DNA of 64,000 nucleotides from G965205255 sp965205255 (GTDB lineage: Bacteria > Pseudomonadota > Gammaproteobacteria > Pseudomonadales > Endozoicomonadaceae), in the NCBI GenBank assembly GCA_965205255.1, contig OZ242051.1:1612001-1676000 (forward strand), in the 5' to 3' direction. The translations under genes and the position numbers were made by a program. Each line of letters starts with the position of its first letter. The stretch's first letter is position 1. Shown piece after piece: positions 18,404-27,601 of the stretch. A model generated the notes under the pieces. The model had not been told where the DNA came from. It made no database searches and saw only the letters and a list, made by a program, of their open reading frames with translations.

Positions 18404-21400
18404 TTATCGGTATAGTCTGTTGAAACTGTTTGTATGGAGTGTCTCAGTCCGCTCAGCGCCAGAAAAAACAGAGCTTCCATTTTCAACTGTAAGAGCATTG
18501 CGTAAACTGGCAATCGGACGGGCTTTAGGGTGTAAAAACTGAACAAGATCAGATGCTGAAGGACCTGATAGTGAATCTATAGCTGATAATCGATCGGAAT
18601 AATAACCATCGACCAAAATATAGCTACTCAAACCTGAGCGTTGTAATTTTAAAATTTTTGCCCTAGAAAACTGTGGGTAACCCTGTTGTAAACGATGAAG
18701 GTAGGCGACATCATTACTGGCTGCCCACTGAATAACATAACCGCCCTGAGGCAGTGATGAAATATTATGCTGTACCTTTAAGGTTTCAGGCATATCGTTT
18801 ATTTTCAAGGAACCTATGGCCTTGGGCCATGGGCTTAATGCTTGAAAAAGATGTTTCCACTGAGGAAGGCGAAGGCTGGATAATGCTACATGCACATCCT
18901 GATAAATACCATTAACCAACAAATACTGTAATTGACCATTCATTGTCAAAGTGATTATTTCGGCCATATGGAGCTGTGGATAACGTGATTTTAACTGTTC
19001 TAAATTCGCTCTGTTATTCGAGGCCCCCCATTGTATAGTAAAATTACTACTAGGATACTGCAATATTGAGGCTGTCGCAGGTGCTCTTGGGTTGCTTATA
19101 GTTTGTTGGTAGTGTGACTGAAAGTCTGATTTCTTTTCATTCCATCTCATGCTGGTCTCAGTGGTAGAGTGCTTTCTCTTTTGACTTGCTTCTTGCTGAG
19201 AAGCGTCAAATTCTTTAGCTTTATTCATAAGACGTAACGCGGAGCTAGTATGAATTTTTTCTTTCGGTTTATTCCGTTGCTGTTGATCCATATCATAATT
19301 ATCTGACACCGGTTTAAATTTATCTGAAGGTGTCTGCATTCTATCGAGCATGTCTTGTGTGCTGAGAGCCTGAGTTTGAATAACTGGTATTTTCGATAAA
19401 CTTTGAGAAGCAGATACCCTTTGGGGAGCAGACATCATCGGGGCTAAATGTTGTCCGAACGAATAATGATTTGAAGGTTGCACTGGCATCTGGCTTCGAG
19501 GTTTTTCATACGAAGGCAACTGTTCGATTAACGGTTTTTTCTGATAAGTTTGAGGTGAAGTCTGTGAAGCCGGATAAATTGGTGCTTGTGAAAGCTGATA
19601 AGCTTTCTGTTTAATTTGATTTAAATTACGTGTTCGAATAACTGGTACTTTAGGTAAACTTTGGGAATCAGACATCACTGGGGCTGAATGCTCCCTGAAC
19701 GAATAATGATTTGAAGGTTGCACTGGCATCTGGCTTCGAGGTTTTTCATACGAAGGCAGCTGTTCGATTAACGGTTTTTTCTGATAAGTTTGAGGTGAAG
19801 TCTGTGAAGCCGGATAAATTGGTGCTTGTGAAAGCTGATAAGCTTTCTGTTTAATTTGATTTAAATTACGTGTTTGAATAACTGGTACTTTAGGTAAACT
19901 TTGGGAATCAGACATCACTGGGGCTGAATGCTCCCTGAACGAATAATGATTTGAAGGTTGCACTGGCATCTGGCTTCGAGGTTTTTCATACGAAGGCAAC
20001 TGTTCGATTAACGGTTTTTTCTGATAAGTTTGAGGTGAAGTCTGTGAAGCCGGATAAATTGGTGCTTGTGAAAGCTGATAAGCTTTCTGTTTAATTTGAT
20101 TTAAATTACGTGTTTGAATAACTGGTACTTTAGGTAAACTTTGGGAATCAGACATCACTGGGGCTGAATGCTCCCTGAACGAATAATGATTTGAAGGTTG
20201 CACTGGCATCTGGCTTCGAGGTTTTTCATACGAAGGCAACTGTTCGATTAACGGTTTTTTCTGATAAGTTTGAGGTGAAGTCTGTGAAGCCGGATAAATT
20301 GGTGCTTGTGAATATTGATCCTTGGATTTATTGCTATTATCAACCATTGAATAAACAGGCGATGATGCTTGTGAAAGCTGATAAGCTTTCCGTTTAATTT
20401 GATTTAAATTATGTTCAGCAGCTGAATAACCCATCATTTGTTCAGCCATTAATAGCTGAGCTATCTGTTGTCTCGCTGGTTTTTTCCCAAGTCGGTTATT
20501 GTGTGTAACTGGTTTTACAGCTACGGACCTTTCAGGTAATACCAAAATCTGTTGACTGGAAGTCTTTGAGATTGCTTTTGAAGCTAGATTATTTGGTTTG
20601 CTGGTCGAAAATCCATTTCTTAGCAGATTACCAAGAGTATTGGTTTTGATTTTATCCTCTTTATCAAAGATTTTATCGTCTTTTTTTACGATTTTACCCA
20701 CATATTCTGACTTACCCTTACCTTCTTTGGCCATTTTATCTATGTGTAATGCCTGTATGTTTTGATTATCATTTTTGCGAACTGGTTCAGACTCAAATAC
20801 CACAATCTCTGACTTGTGCATACTCTCTGACTTAGTACTAATACCTTGCTCTAATAAAGCAATTTGCTGAGCAATAGACAAAACCGCTGATTGCTCATCA
20901 TTGTTGGCTTTAGCTACTTGCTCTGTTTGTACTACTGTTTGTTCAGGTATAGAACTTACCGGTAATTTAGTTATGTCACTTTCTCTATCTTCTATTATTG
21001 TGCTTGCTGAGGGTACGACTGCGACAGCTGGTGATTCAGCAGACTTCAGCGCCTGAACCTGAGTAGTAATAAGATTTTTCAATACTTTATTGTTTTGAGA
21101 TGTTTGGTTGCTGAGTAATGCAAGATTCTCAACCAATAACTTTATTTCATGTCGAATAAATTCAAGATCTTGCTCTGAAGTTTTGTCCTGACTCACAATC
21201 TTACGCTCTGAATGGGAGGCTTTTGCTAAATTGTTCGATTGCTGATAGTTTGTACTAGACTCTGCAGCTATTGGCAAACTTTCCAATGAATATTGGTATG
21301 CCGATTTTGGTGACATCTGGCATAACCAGTCATTATCATCTTCTGCAATGCACTGCCAATGACTAGTACTACTATTGTTTTCTGAGTATGAAGCCCGAGG

Positions 21401-21658
21401 TAAGGGATTCATCAATACATTACTTGCCGGAATATCAATAATAACGGGTTGAGTGGCTTGCTCAAGAGTAGCACTAAATTTGAGGTTTTTATCTACCTGA
21501 CACTTCCATTCACTACCTGGGATTGCTTTACATTGCCAAGATGACGCTTCACCACTTTGAGAAAATTCTCCTTCCTTAGCAAATAAAAAAGGCACTATCA
21601 TGCTACATAGAGTAAACATGGTAAGAGGGTAAATCTTTAGCCTTTTCCCCATTGTCAT
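18404..21658 (-). CDS. SPOR-domain cell-envelope protein with internal 80-residue repeats
   Basis: A 1084-residue exported protein. The N-terminus is a signal peptide or membrane anchor (hydrophobic residues about 9-27). Two cysteine/tryptophan motifs follow, at 41-53 and 101-113, each W-x-C-x7-W-x-C. Then comes a low-complexity Lys/Gln/Ser-rich region. A block of nearly four 80-residue repeats (LNQIKQKAYQLSQAP, KPLIEQLPSYEKPRSQMPVQ) follows, and then two SPOR-like domains at about 890-965 and 975-1055, with FTIQWGASNNRANLEQLKSR and YVIQWAASNDVAYLHRLQQG. SPOR domains bind peptidoglycan stripped of stem peptides, mostly at the septum, so a division or envelope role like DamX is likely. The exact orthologue is not recognised. 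Confidence 0.85.
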   Translation of the reverse strand: MTMGKRLKIYPLTMFTLCSMIVPFLFAKEGEFSQSGEASSWQCKAIPGSEWKCQVDKNLKFSATLEQATQPVIIDIPASNVLMNPLPRASYSENNSSTSHWQCIAEDDNDWLCQMSPKSAYQYSLESLPIAAESSTNYQQSNNLAKASHSERKIVSQDKTSEQDLEFIRHEIKLLVENLALLSNQTSQNNKVLKNLITTQVQALKSAESPAVAVVPSASTIIEDRESDITKLPVSSIPEQTVVQTEQVAKANNDEQSAVLSIAQQIALLEQGISTKSESMHKSEIVVFESEPVRKNDNQNIQALHIDKMAKEGKGKSEYVGKIVKKDDKIFDKEDKIKTNTLGNLLRNGFSTSKPNNLASKAISKTSSQQILVLPERSVAVKPVTHNNRLGKKPARQQIAQLLMAEQMMGYSAAEHNLNQIKRKAYQLSQASSPVYSMVDNSNKSKDQYSQAPIYPASQTSPQTYQKKPLIEQLPSYEKPRSQMPVQPSNHYSFREHSAPVMSDSQSLPKVPVIQTRNLNQIKQKAYQLSQAPIYPASQTSPQTYQKKPLIEQLPSYEKPRSQMPVQPSNHYSFREHSAPVMSDSQSLPKVPVIQTRNLNQIKQKAYQLSQAPIYPASQTSPQTYQKKPLIEQLPSYEKPRSQMPVQPSNHYSFREHSAPVMSDSQSLPKVPVIRTRNLNQIKQKAYQLSQAPIYPASQTSPQTYQKKPLIEQLPSYEKPRSQMPVQPSNHYSFGQHLAPMMSAPQRVSASQSLSKIPVIQTQALSTQDMLDRMQTPSDKFKPVSDNYDMDQQQRNKPKEKIHTSSALRLMNKAKEFDASQQEASQKRKHSTTETSMRWNEKKSDFQSHYQQTISNPRAPATASILQYPSSNFTIQWGASNNRANLEQLKSRYPQLHMAEIITLTMNGQLQYLLVNGIYQDVHVALSSLRLPQWKHLFQALSPWPKAIGSLKINDMPETLKVQHNISSLPQGGYVIQWAASNDVAYLHRLQQGYPQFSRAKILKLQRSGLSSYILVDGYYSDRLSAIDSLSGPSASDLVQFLHPKARPIASLRNALTVENGSSVFSGAERTETLHTNSFNRLYR
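19441..20312 (-). repeat. In-frame 240-bp tandem repeats within the SPOR gene
   Basis: Blocks beginning at 19441, 19681, 19921 and 20161 recur at an exact 240-bp period. The middle ones are nearly identical in DNA; the first and last are diverged or partial. The unit encodes 80 residues. The near-perfect DNA identity implies recent expansion by recombination or slippage, and the copy number is probably variable between strains. Confidence 0.95.
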
Positions 21659-21814
21659 AACTGGTTAAGCACCTTTGTACTTGATTATTGCTTCCAAAAT
21701 TATATAAGCCTTGTGGATAATGTTTCTTATCCTTAATGAAACCTATCGGCAAAGTATTATTTTATTCAAGTGCTTTTTAACTTGCTTTAACAAAAAGAAA
21801 TATCAACCCTTTTG

Positions 21815-22655
21815 GAGGTTGATGTAAGCTGAATACTTTTATCATGATTTTATTAACGAGATCAGTGGTCATCCCCTTATCAATGGGCCATCCTACAATA
21901 AGACAAAAGTACAGATCCATCATAATAGCAAGATACATTTAATTTTCACCTGTTGTCAGATACGTCACATCACCTGCCCACACCTGATTGAATGCCTGTG
22001 GATTAAAATTATGATTCAGTAATTTATCAGAAACGGCATCACTATACTTTCGTTTTGTCATTACCTTATATGCACACCTTTGGGTGACCACCAAATGTAA
22101 ATTTTTTCATGAGCTTTCGAACATGATAACGCCCAACCTCAAAGCCTTCTTTGCCTAGTTTTTTATCATTTCACGGCCTCCCAGATTACCACGACTTCCT
22201 ACAAACAATGCTTTCATTAATCGATATAGCTTTAGTGTTTCAGTGCTTATCAGCTTTCTTGAACGTTTCAGTGAGTCATAATAAGAAGAAGTGCTCATTT
22301 GCATCACACGGCACAATTATACCGCTGGAAAATCAAGCGATTTGTTTTTGGTGAAAAAAACTTTACTTCATTTCTTTCGCAAAGAGGGCGCTGGCCTTTT
22401 TAAAATATCCTTTTCCATGTGTAACTGCTTCACTTCTTTGCGCAGGCGTTTCAGCTCATCCCGTTCATCCTCAGCCCATGCTTTTTCATTGATTCAGCCT
22501 TCAATTTTATCTTTCAATTTTTACAATATATTGCTTGCAATACCCAGTGATTTTGTAGCTTCTGGCACTGAATAACCTGGTTCCCGTTCCAAAACTACTG
22601 CCTCTTCTTTAAATTTCTTTGGATACTGTTTGTAAGCACGTTTCTGATTTATACT
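21815..22655 (-). pseudogene. Relic of an IS3-family element (orfA and part of orfB)
   Basis: On the minus strand the orfA signature YPKKFKEEAVVLEREPGYSV and then LKRLRKEVKQLHMEKDILK is followed, after stops, by orfB pieces HVRKLMKKFTFGGHPKVC and NQVWAGDVTYLTTGEN. A DDE-region segment, MYLAIMMDLYFCLIVGWPID, comes last. Several stops and shifts break it and the C-terminal catalytic part is missing. It fills the gap between the SPOR gene and recJ. Confidence 0.85.
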
Positions 22656-22705
22656 GAACACCTTGCTAGATTAAACTAATAAGTGTAACAGGCCAATTTT
22701 GAAAG

Positions 22706-24448
22706 ATGAGTCAACTGTCATTAACTATTCGTCGCAGAAATGTCACACCACACCAAAACAAATTATCATCCTCTCTCTCCCCATTATTGCAACGTCTTTA
22801 CATATCAAGAGGTGTCTCCGATGATAAAGACCTTCAATATACATTGAAGCTACTCTACAGCTGGAAAAAATTAAAAAATATTAATATTGCAACCAACATC
22901 ATATGTGATGCCATTATTACAAAAAAACGCATTTTAATTGTTGGTGACTTTGATGCCGATGGTGCCACCAGCTGTGCTCTTGCAATAAATGCACTAAACA
23001 GTTTTGGTGCTTGTCAGCCCGATTACCTCGTACCCGATCGTTTTCAATTTGGTTATGGTTTAAGCTCGGAAATAGTTGAGTTGGCTGTATCATCGACTAA
23101 ACCGGACGTACTGTTAACAGTAGACAACGGTATTTCAAGTATCGAAGGCGTAAAAACCGCCAAGCGTCATGGTATACAAGTAGTAATCACAGATCATCAC
23201 CTCGCCGGAGAGCAGTTACCTGAAGCTGATGCCATTGTTAACCCTAATCAACCCGGATGTGACTTTGAAAGTAAAAATATTGCAGGTGTTGGTGTTATAT
23301 TCTACGTGATGTGTGCAGTTCGTGCAGTACTGGCAAATAAAAAGTGGTTTAACAAAGTGCGACCACAGCCAAACATGGCAGAGTTGCTAGATTTAGTTGC
23401 CTTAGGCACGGTGGCAGATGTTGTTAGCCTTGATAAAAACAATCGCATACTCGTTCATCAAGGGTTACAGCGTATTCGCGCTGGCTGTGTCCGACCTGGT
23501 ATTCAGGCATTAATTGATATAACCCACCGTAAAAACACAACCTTAACTACCACCGATATCGGCTTTGCATTAAGTCCAAGAATTAACGCTGCTGGTCGCC
23601 TGGATGATATGTCGCAAGGAATTGAACTACTACTAACAACAGATAAAAACAAAGCAAAAGTGCTGGCACTGCAATTGGATGAACTCAATTCTGAACGGCG
23701 AGCGATAGAAAATACAATGCAACAGGAAGCAATAGTAGCTTTAGAAAGCATTAAGCTTAATAAACAGTCTCAACTACCCCCAGCACTATGCTTTTATCAA
23801 CCCGACTGGCATCAGGGTGTGATAGGTATTGTCGCATCACGCATCAAAGAAAAAACACACCGACCCGTCATTGCTTTTGCCGAAGCAGATGAAAGTTTAA
23901 TTAAAGGTTCTGCCCGATCAATAACAGGTTTTCATATTCGCGATGCATTAGCAACAATCAACAGTCGCTTCCCATCATTATTAACCTCATTTGGTGGGCA
24001 TGCTATGGCGGCAGGCTTAACTTTAGACAAAAATAAGTTTGATATTTTTAATCAAATATTTATTGATATAGCATCTGAACAATTGACAGAGGATCAGCTA
24101 AAAAACTCAATTATTACAGACGGCGAATTAAAACCCGAAGAGTTAACTTTATCTACAGCTGAAATGTTAAAAAATTCTGGTCCTTGGGGGCAAAACTTTC
24201 CAGAGCCTTTATTTGATGGTGTTTTTAATTTGGTTGATCAAAAAATTTTAAAAAACAAACATCTGAAACTTATTCTTACTCACGCCAAATGCAATGATTG
24301 GATTGACGCAATTTTGTTCAATGCTGACCTAAAGCTTTGGCCGTCACCAGAAACAAAACAGGTAAAGATAGCATATCGATTAGAGATAAATGAGTTTAGA
24401 GGACAACGATCACCACAGATGATCTTGCATTATATTGAGGCTATGTGA
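22706..24448 (+). CDS. recJ: Single-stranded-DNA-specific exonuclease RecJ
   Basis: A 580-residue DHH-superfamily 5'-3' exonuclease acting in RecF-pathway recombination and mismatch repair. The metal-binding motifs are clear: LIVGDFDADGATSCALAI (motif I), LTVDNGISS (II), VITDHHLAGEQLP (DHH, III) and ALGTVADVVSL (IV). The DHHA1 part has TSFGGHAMAAGLTL. The OB-fold C-terminus ends MILHYIEAM. Length matches E. coli RecJ (577). There is no good ribosome-binding site (only GAAAG before ATG). The gene is bracketed by an IS3 relic upstream and an IS982 relic downstream, so its usual partners (dsbC, prfB) are not beside it. Confidence 0.96.
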   Translation: MSQLSLTIRRRNVTPHQNKLSSSLSPLLQRLYISRGVSDDKDLQYTLKLLYSWKKLKNINIATNIICDAIITKKRILIVGDFDADGATSCALAINALNSFGACQPDYLVPDRFQFGYGLSSEIVELAVSSTKPDVLLTVDNGISSIEGVKTAKRHGIQVVITDHHLAGEQLPEADAIVNPNQPGCDFESKNIAGVGVIFYVMCAVRAVLANKKWFNKVRPQPNMAELLDLVALGTVADVVSLDKNNRILVHQGLQRIRAGCVRPGIQALIDITHRKNTTLTTTDIGFALSPRINAAGRLDDMSQGIELLLTTDKNKAKVLALQLDELNSERRAIENTMQQEAIVALESIKLNKQSQLPPALCFYQPDWHQGVIGIVASRIKEKTHRPVIAFAEADESLIKGSARSITGFHIRDALATINSRFPSLLTSFGGHAMAAGLTLDKNKFDIFNQIFIDIASEQLTEDQLKNSIITDGELKPEELTLSTAEMLKNSGPWGQNFPEPLFDGVFNLVDQKILKNKHLKLILTHAKCNDWIDAILFNADLKLWPSPETKQVKIAYRLEINEFRGQRSPQMILHYIEAM

Positions 24449-24575
24449 TTTCACAGAGCACACCAGATATCTCATTCAGAACCATGCGGTCATCCACATT
24501 ACTTGCGGTACATTTCATATTGATAATCTCTCCTTTATCATTCACGATCAAATGTAGCTTAAATCCATATAACCA
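24446..24575 (-). pseudogene. C-terminal relic of an IS982-family transposase
   Basis: An uninterrupted run of about 42 codons reads WLYGFKLHLIVNDKGEIINM followed by CTASNVDDRMVLNEISGVL. The FGFKLHL...NDKGEI...NVDDR pattern is typical of the catalytic core of IS982/IS4-like DDE transposases. Upstream pieces continue in another frame to about 24650. It lies immediately after recJ, in convergent orientation. Confidence 0.75.
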
Positions 24576-24708
24576 ATATTGTAGAAGACTTGCTCAATCC
24601 AGCTTCTCCCTCAAGTGTTTTATCTGACCAAAAATCAACAAAAAACGCTGAAACTTATACTCAAAGTTCTGGAAAAACCATCAATATCGTAGAAAATAGA
24701 GGCTAGCA

Positions 24709-25083
24709 TCACCATGCATTTTTAATCCAGCCAGCCTCCAGTTTTTTTAAGGTATTACGCCTAACGATAACCACATCAAAGCGGTAATTAAGTTTCGCCT
24801 TAACCGATTGTGACTGCAAATAATGTTTTGCAGTTAACGTTACTTTACGCCTTTTACGAAAATCTATAGTTTCTTCCGCTCTGCCATAACCATCAAATGA
24901 CCGGAATCGTACTTCTATAAACACTAAATGCTCTACGTCTTGCATCACGAGGTCAATTTCACCAAAACGGCAGGCATAGTTTTTATTTTTTAAACGCAAA
25001 CCCTGTTGTTTCAGATAACGTAACGCAAAACGCTCTGCCAACAAACCAGGTCCTGGATTAAGGGTTAACTTCCATCGCATCAT
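24709..25083 (-). CDS. yraN: YraN/UPF0102 family protein
   Basis: A 124-residue protein with the predicted endonuclease-like fold of UPF0102. The key motif is visible: GLRLKNKNYACRFGEIDLVM and then LVFIEVRFRSFDGYG, the E-I-D-L and F-I-E-V-R active-site-like strands. The biological role is not established. It follows lpoA by 14 bp on the same strand, as in many gammaproteobacteria. The usual next genes (diaA, yraP) are absent and an IS982 relic takes their place. Confidence 0.92.
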   Translation of the reverse strand: MMRWKLTLNPGPGLLAERFALRYLKQQGLRLKNKNYACRFGEIDLVMQDVEHLVFIEVRFRSFDGYGRAEETIDFRKRRKVTLTAKHYLQSQSVKAKLNYRFDVVIVRRNTLKKLEAGWIKNAW

Positions 25084-25097
25084 TACTACTCCGCCTG

Positions 25098-26414
25098 TTA
25101 TTCATTTTCTATAGATTCTTGTTTTAATGCTTTATTCGGTAACGGATTCTGAGCAGGGTGCCCTTTGTTAAAAGTGACCCAATTCAATGATTTTCTATTA
25201 ATATTACCCTGCTGATCCATAAACAGCTCACCAGTATAACCGTAAAAAAAGGTATCCCTGTGTATTTTTAGTTGATATAAATAAGGGTAAATTTCTCCGG
25301 CATCAATGCCTATCGCATACAAATTGTTAAGATTATCATAAACAGGATTTGACCATACTTTCTTAACCACTTGCATTAATGGAAGTGGTTTTAACTGCCA
25401 TGGTAGTGCGCCAAAGTAAAGACCATCCAAATCGTTATTTTGGTAACGGTTAGAATTTTCGTTATAAACGAAAGACAGTGAAATAACCGGAATATCTCTG
25501 GCAAAATAAAAATTTAAAGCGGGCTTTATCTGACGAATCTGCTCAGCACTAGCCTTAATAAAAATAATATCTATATCTTGTCTACGTCTAGCTGTAAAGT
25601 CCAACTTCCGTAACAACAGACTTTGTAAAGCATTCGCCCTTTCCTTACTTTCACCAATCAGCAAAGCATCAGCAATTAACTGATTTTCATTGGAACCCCT
25701 GATTATCTGACTTTGCACCACCTCCTCTCCACCCAGCTTGTGCCATGTATAACAAAACTGCTTTTTCACCCTCTGACCCAGCTCAGAGTTATCAAAAATA
25801 ACCAAGGGGTGCCGATAGCCTGAACTCCACATTTGTTGTGCAATTTTTGTAGTTTGATTTTCTGAAGAAAAACCAAAATGATAAACTTTGCTATCAATAT
25901 TCTCTACACGATCGTAATTAAGCAGTAGCCACGGAATATCACCATGATACCTTCCTGACACTTCCTTTACGGCAGACCTTCCCAGTGGACCAATAATAAA
26001 ATCAGTCTGACTGCCTACAGCCTGATCTAAAGCACTTTTAGCACCAATACTGGCTGTATCAATAACCGTAATCGTCTGCGTTGTTTCATTTTTATTATTT
26101 CTGTTCTTTGCGTAATAGCTTGCCATAAAACCATATAATACGGCCTTACCTGCCGAAGCTAGGCTTCCGGTTAACGGCAATAATAATGCTATTTTTTTCG
26201 GCTTAAATTTTGGAGCTAAAAGTGCTTTATTAAATGACAGACTTGTCGTTTTATCCTGACTGGTAATATCTGACTGGACAGAAATATCAGGTGCTTTATT
26301 CAACGATTTAAATGCTGAAAGGTCTGGTAAATGCGGTTGTGTTTGCATACTATTACAGCCACTGAGTACCAAAAAAACCATCAATAAAGAAAAATATAAC
26401 CATGATTTTTTCAT
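25098..26414 (-). CDS. lpoA: Penicillin-binding protein activator LpoA
   Basis: Outer-membrane lipoprotein that stimulates PBP1A-type peptidoglycan synthases. The start at 26414 (MKKSWLYFSLLMVFLVLSGC) gives a signal peptide ending in the lipobox LSGC, with lipidated cysteine at about residue 20. A longer frame to 26486 would place extra residues before the signal. The C-terminal domain is periplasmic-binding-protein-like (KIALLLPLTGSLASAGKAVL; DFIIGPLGRSAVKEVSGRYH). At about 438 residues the protein is much shorter than E. coli LpoA (678), consistent with loss of the N-terminal TPR-like domain. The gene is divergent from rsmI and upstream of yraN. Confidence 0.9.
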   Translation of the reverse strand: MKKSWLYFSLLMVFLVLSGCNSMQTQPHLPDLSAFKSLNKAPDISVQSDITSQDKTTSLSFNKALLAPKFKPKKIALLLPLTGSLASAGKAVLYGFMASYYAKNRNNKNETTQTITVIDTASIGAKSALDQAVGSQTDFIIGPLGRSAVKEVSGRYHGDIPWLLLNYDRVENIDSKVYHFGFSSENQTTKIAQQMWSSGYRHPLVIFDNSELGQRVKKQFCYTWHKLGGEEVVQSQIIRGSNENQLIADALLIGESKERANALQSLLLRKLDFTARRRQDIDIIFIKASAEQIRQIKPALNFYFARDIPVISLSFVYNENSNRYQNNDLDGLYFGALPWQLKPLPLMQVVKKVWSNPVYDNLNNLYAIGIDAGEIYPYLYQLKIHRDTFFYGYTGELFMDQQGNINRKSLNWVTFNKGHPAQNPLPNKALKQESIENE

Positions 26415-26649
26415 AAAAAATCGTTCACACCTTATAGACTGTCTAAATCGATCGTTTATCATATTCCCCTCTTGACACTCACACAATCATTTGGATGAAA
26501 GTCATACCGAATCATTTCTTTTTTCCATGCAAATGACAAATAAATGATACCTTTTCTAAAATACAGAGAAAAAAGGCTCATGGAAAAAACAGCAGAAGAG
26601 CCGGTTTTCTGTTATCATCACCCTCTGAATTAATACATAGAGAGAGCTT

Positions 26650-27495
26650 ATGCTTGAGAAAAGTGGCGTTTTATCAATTGTTGCAACCCCTATTGGCAAT
26701 CTTGATGACATTTCTCAACGAGCTATAGAAACATTGAAGTCTTCTGATATTATTGCTGCTGAAGATACAAGACACAGTAAAAGACTGTTATCTTACTATA
26801 ATATTGATACTCCTTTACAAAGTTATCACGATTACAGTAGCGAAAAAGTTCTTCTCTATTTTATTGATCAGCTTTTATCCGGCAAGCATATTTCATTAAT
26901 TTCAGATGCAGGCACACCATTAATTGCCGATCCTGGTTATCGCCTCGTTAAAATGGCGCATAAACACGACATTAAGGTTAATCCATTGCCTGGTCCATGT
27001 GCGCTCATTACCGCACTTTGCGCTTCAGGTTTACCTTCAGATAAATTTTTGTTCACTGGGTTCTTACCAGCAAAGTCCACTGCCAGAAAATCTGAAATTG
27101 CTACACTTGCCTCCATTACCCATACTTGGATTTTTTACGAAAGCCCATACCGAATAGTTAACACATTAAATGATCTCCTTGAGATTATAGGTCCGGACAG
27201 AAAAATAGTCTTGGGACGAGAACTCACCAAGAGATTTGAAACCATTATCTGTGATTCTGTGTTATCAGTAAGAGAGAAGATAATTAATGACCCAAATCAG
27301 AGTAAAGGAGAGTTTGTAGTACTAGTACACGGGTGTGCAAGATCTGTTAATACCTCTGTGACAGAAGAAGTAGCCTCCATTTTAAAAATATTAATGGAAG
27401 AGCTTCCATTCAAACAATCATGTGCACTAACAGCAAAAATCACCGGCCTGAAAAAACGCGATCTATACGAATATGGTCTAACCTTGAAACCTTAA
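26650..27495 (+). CDS. rsmI: 16S rRNA C1402 2'-O-methyltransferase RsmI
   Basis: A 281-residue tetrapyrrole-methylase-fold enzyme that methylates the ribose of C1402 in the ribosomal P site. The family motifs are clear: VATPIGNLDDISQRAIETL, AAEDTRHSKRLL, SDAGTPLIADPGYRLV, LPGPCALITALCASGLPSD and FYESPYRIVNTL. The gene is divergent from lpoA-yraN, the standard arrangement. An AGAGAGAG purine stretch precedes the ATG. The stop codon falls inside a 9-bp triple repeat. Confidence 0.97.
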   Translation: MLEKSGVLSIVATPIGNLDDISQRAIETLKSSDIIAAEDTRHSKRLLSYYNIDTPLQSYHDYSSEKVLLYFIDQLLSGKHISLISDAGTPLIADPGYRLVKMAHKHDIKVNPLPGPCALITALCASGLPSDKFLFTGFLPAKSTARKSEIATLASITHTWIFYESPYRIVNTLNDLLEIIGPDRKIVLGRELTKRFETIICDSVLSVREKIINDPNQSKGEFVVLVHGCARSVNTSVTEEVASILKILMEELPFKQSCALTAKITGLKKRDLYEYGLTLKP

Positions 27496-27513
27496 AACCT
27501 TAAAACCTTAAAA
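27485..27513 (+). repeat. Triple 9-bp repeat across the rsmI stop codon
   Basis: AAACCTTAA occurs three times in a row, and the rsmI TAA stop is part of the first unit. Loss or gain of units could not change the reading frame of rsmI before its stop. Confidence 0.8.
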
Positions 27514-27601
27514 CAAGGTGCTCAACTCATATTTAAAGTTGTATCTTTTTTATTGCACCTGCATACTTTTAGAAACGAATCACCAAAAAGAGTTTTGTAA
27601 A

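Noticed and set aside
18354..18542. 62-codon open frame on the plus strand overlapping the 3' end of the SPOR gene
   Set aside because: Antisense to the well-supported second SPOR domain; no ribosome-binding site and no family features.
17411..19000. Perfect DnaA box TGTGGATAA inside the SPOR gene as a sign of an origin
   Set aside because: A single nine-base match in coding sequence is expected by chance in AT-rich DNA and has no clustered partners.
19441..20312. 240-bp direct repeats considered as a CRISPR-like or phage-derived array
   Set aside because: They are in frame within a long coding sequence and encode a regular 80-residue unit.
22151..22575. Two plus-strand open frames between the SPOR gene and recJ
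   Set aside because: Both are antisense to the IS3 relic whose minus-strand translation is recognisable.
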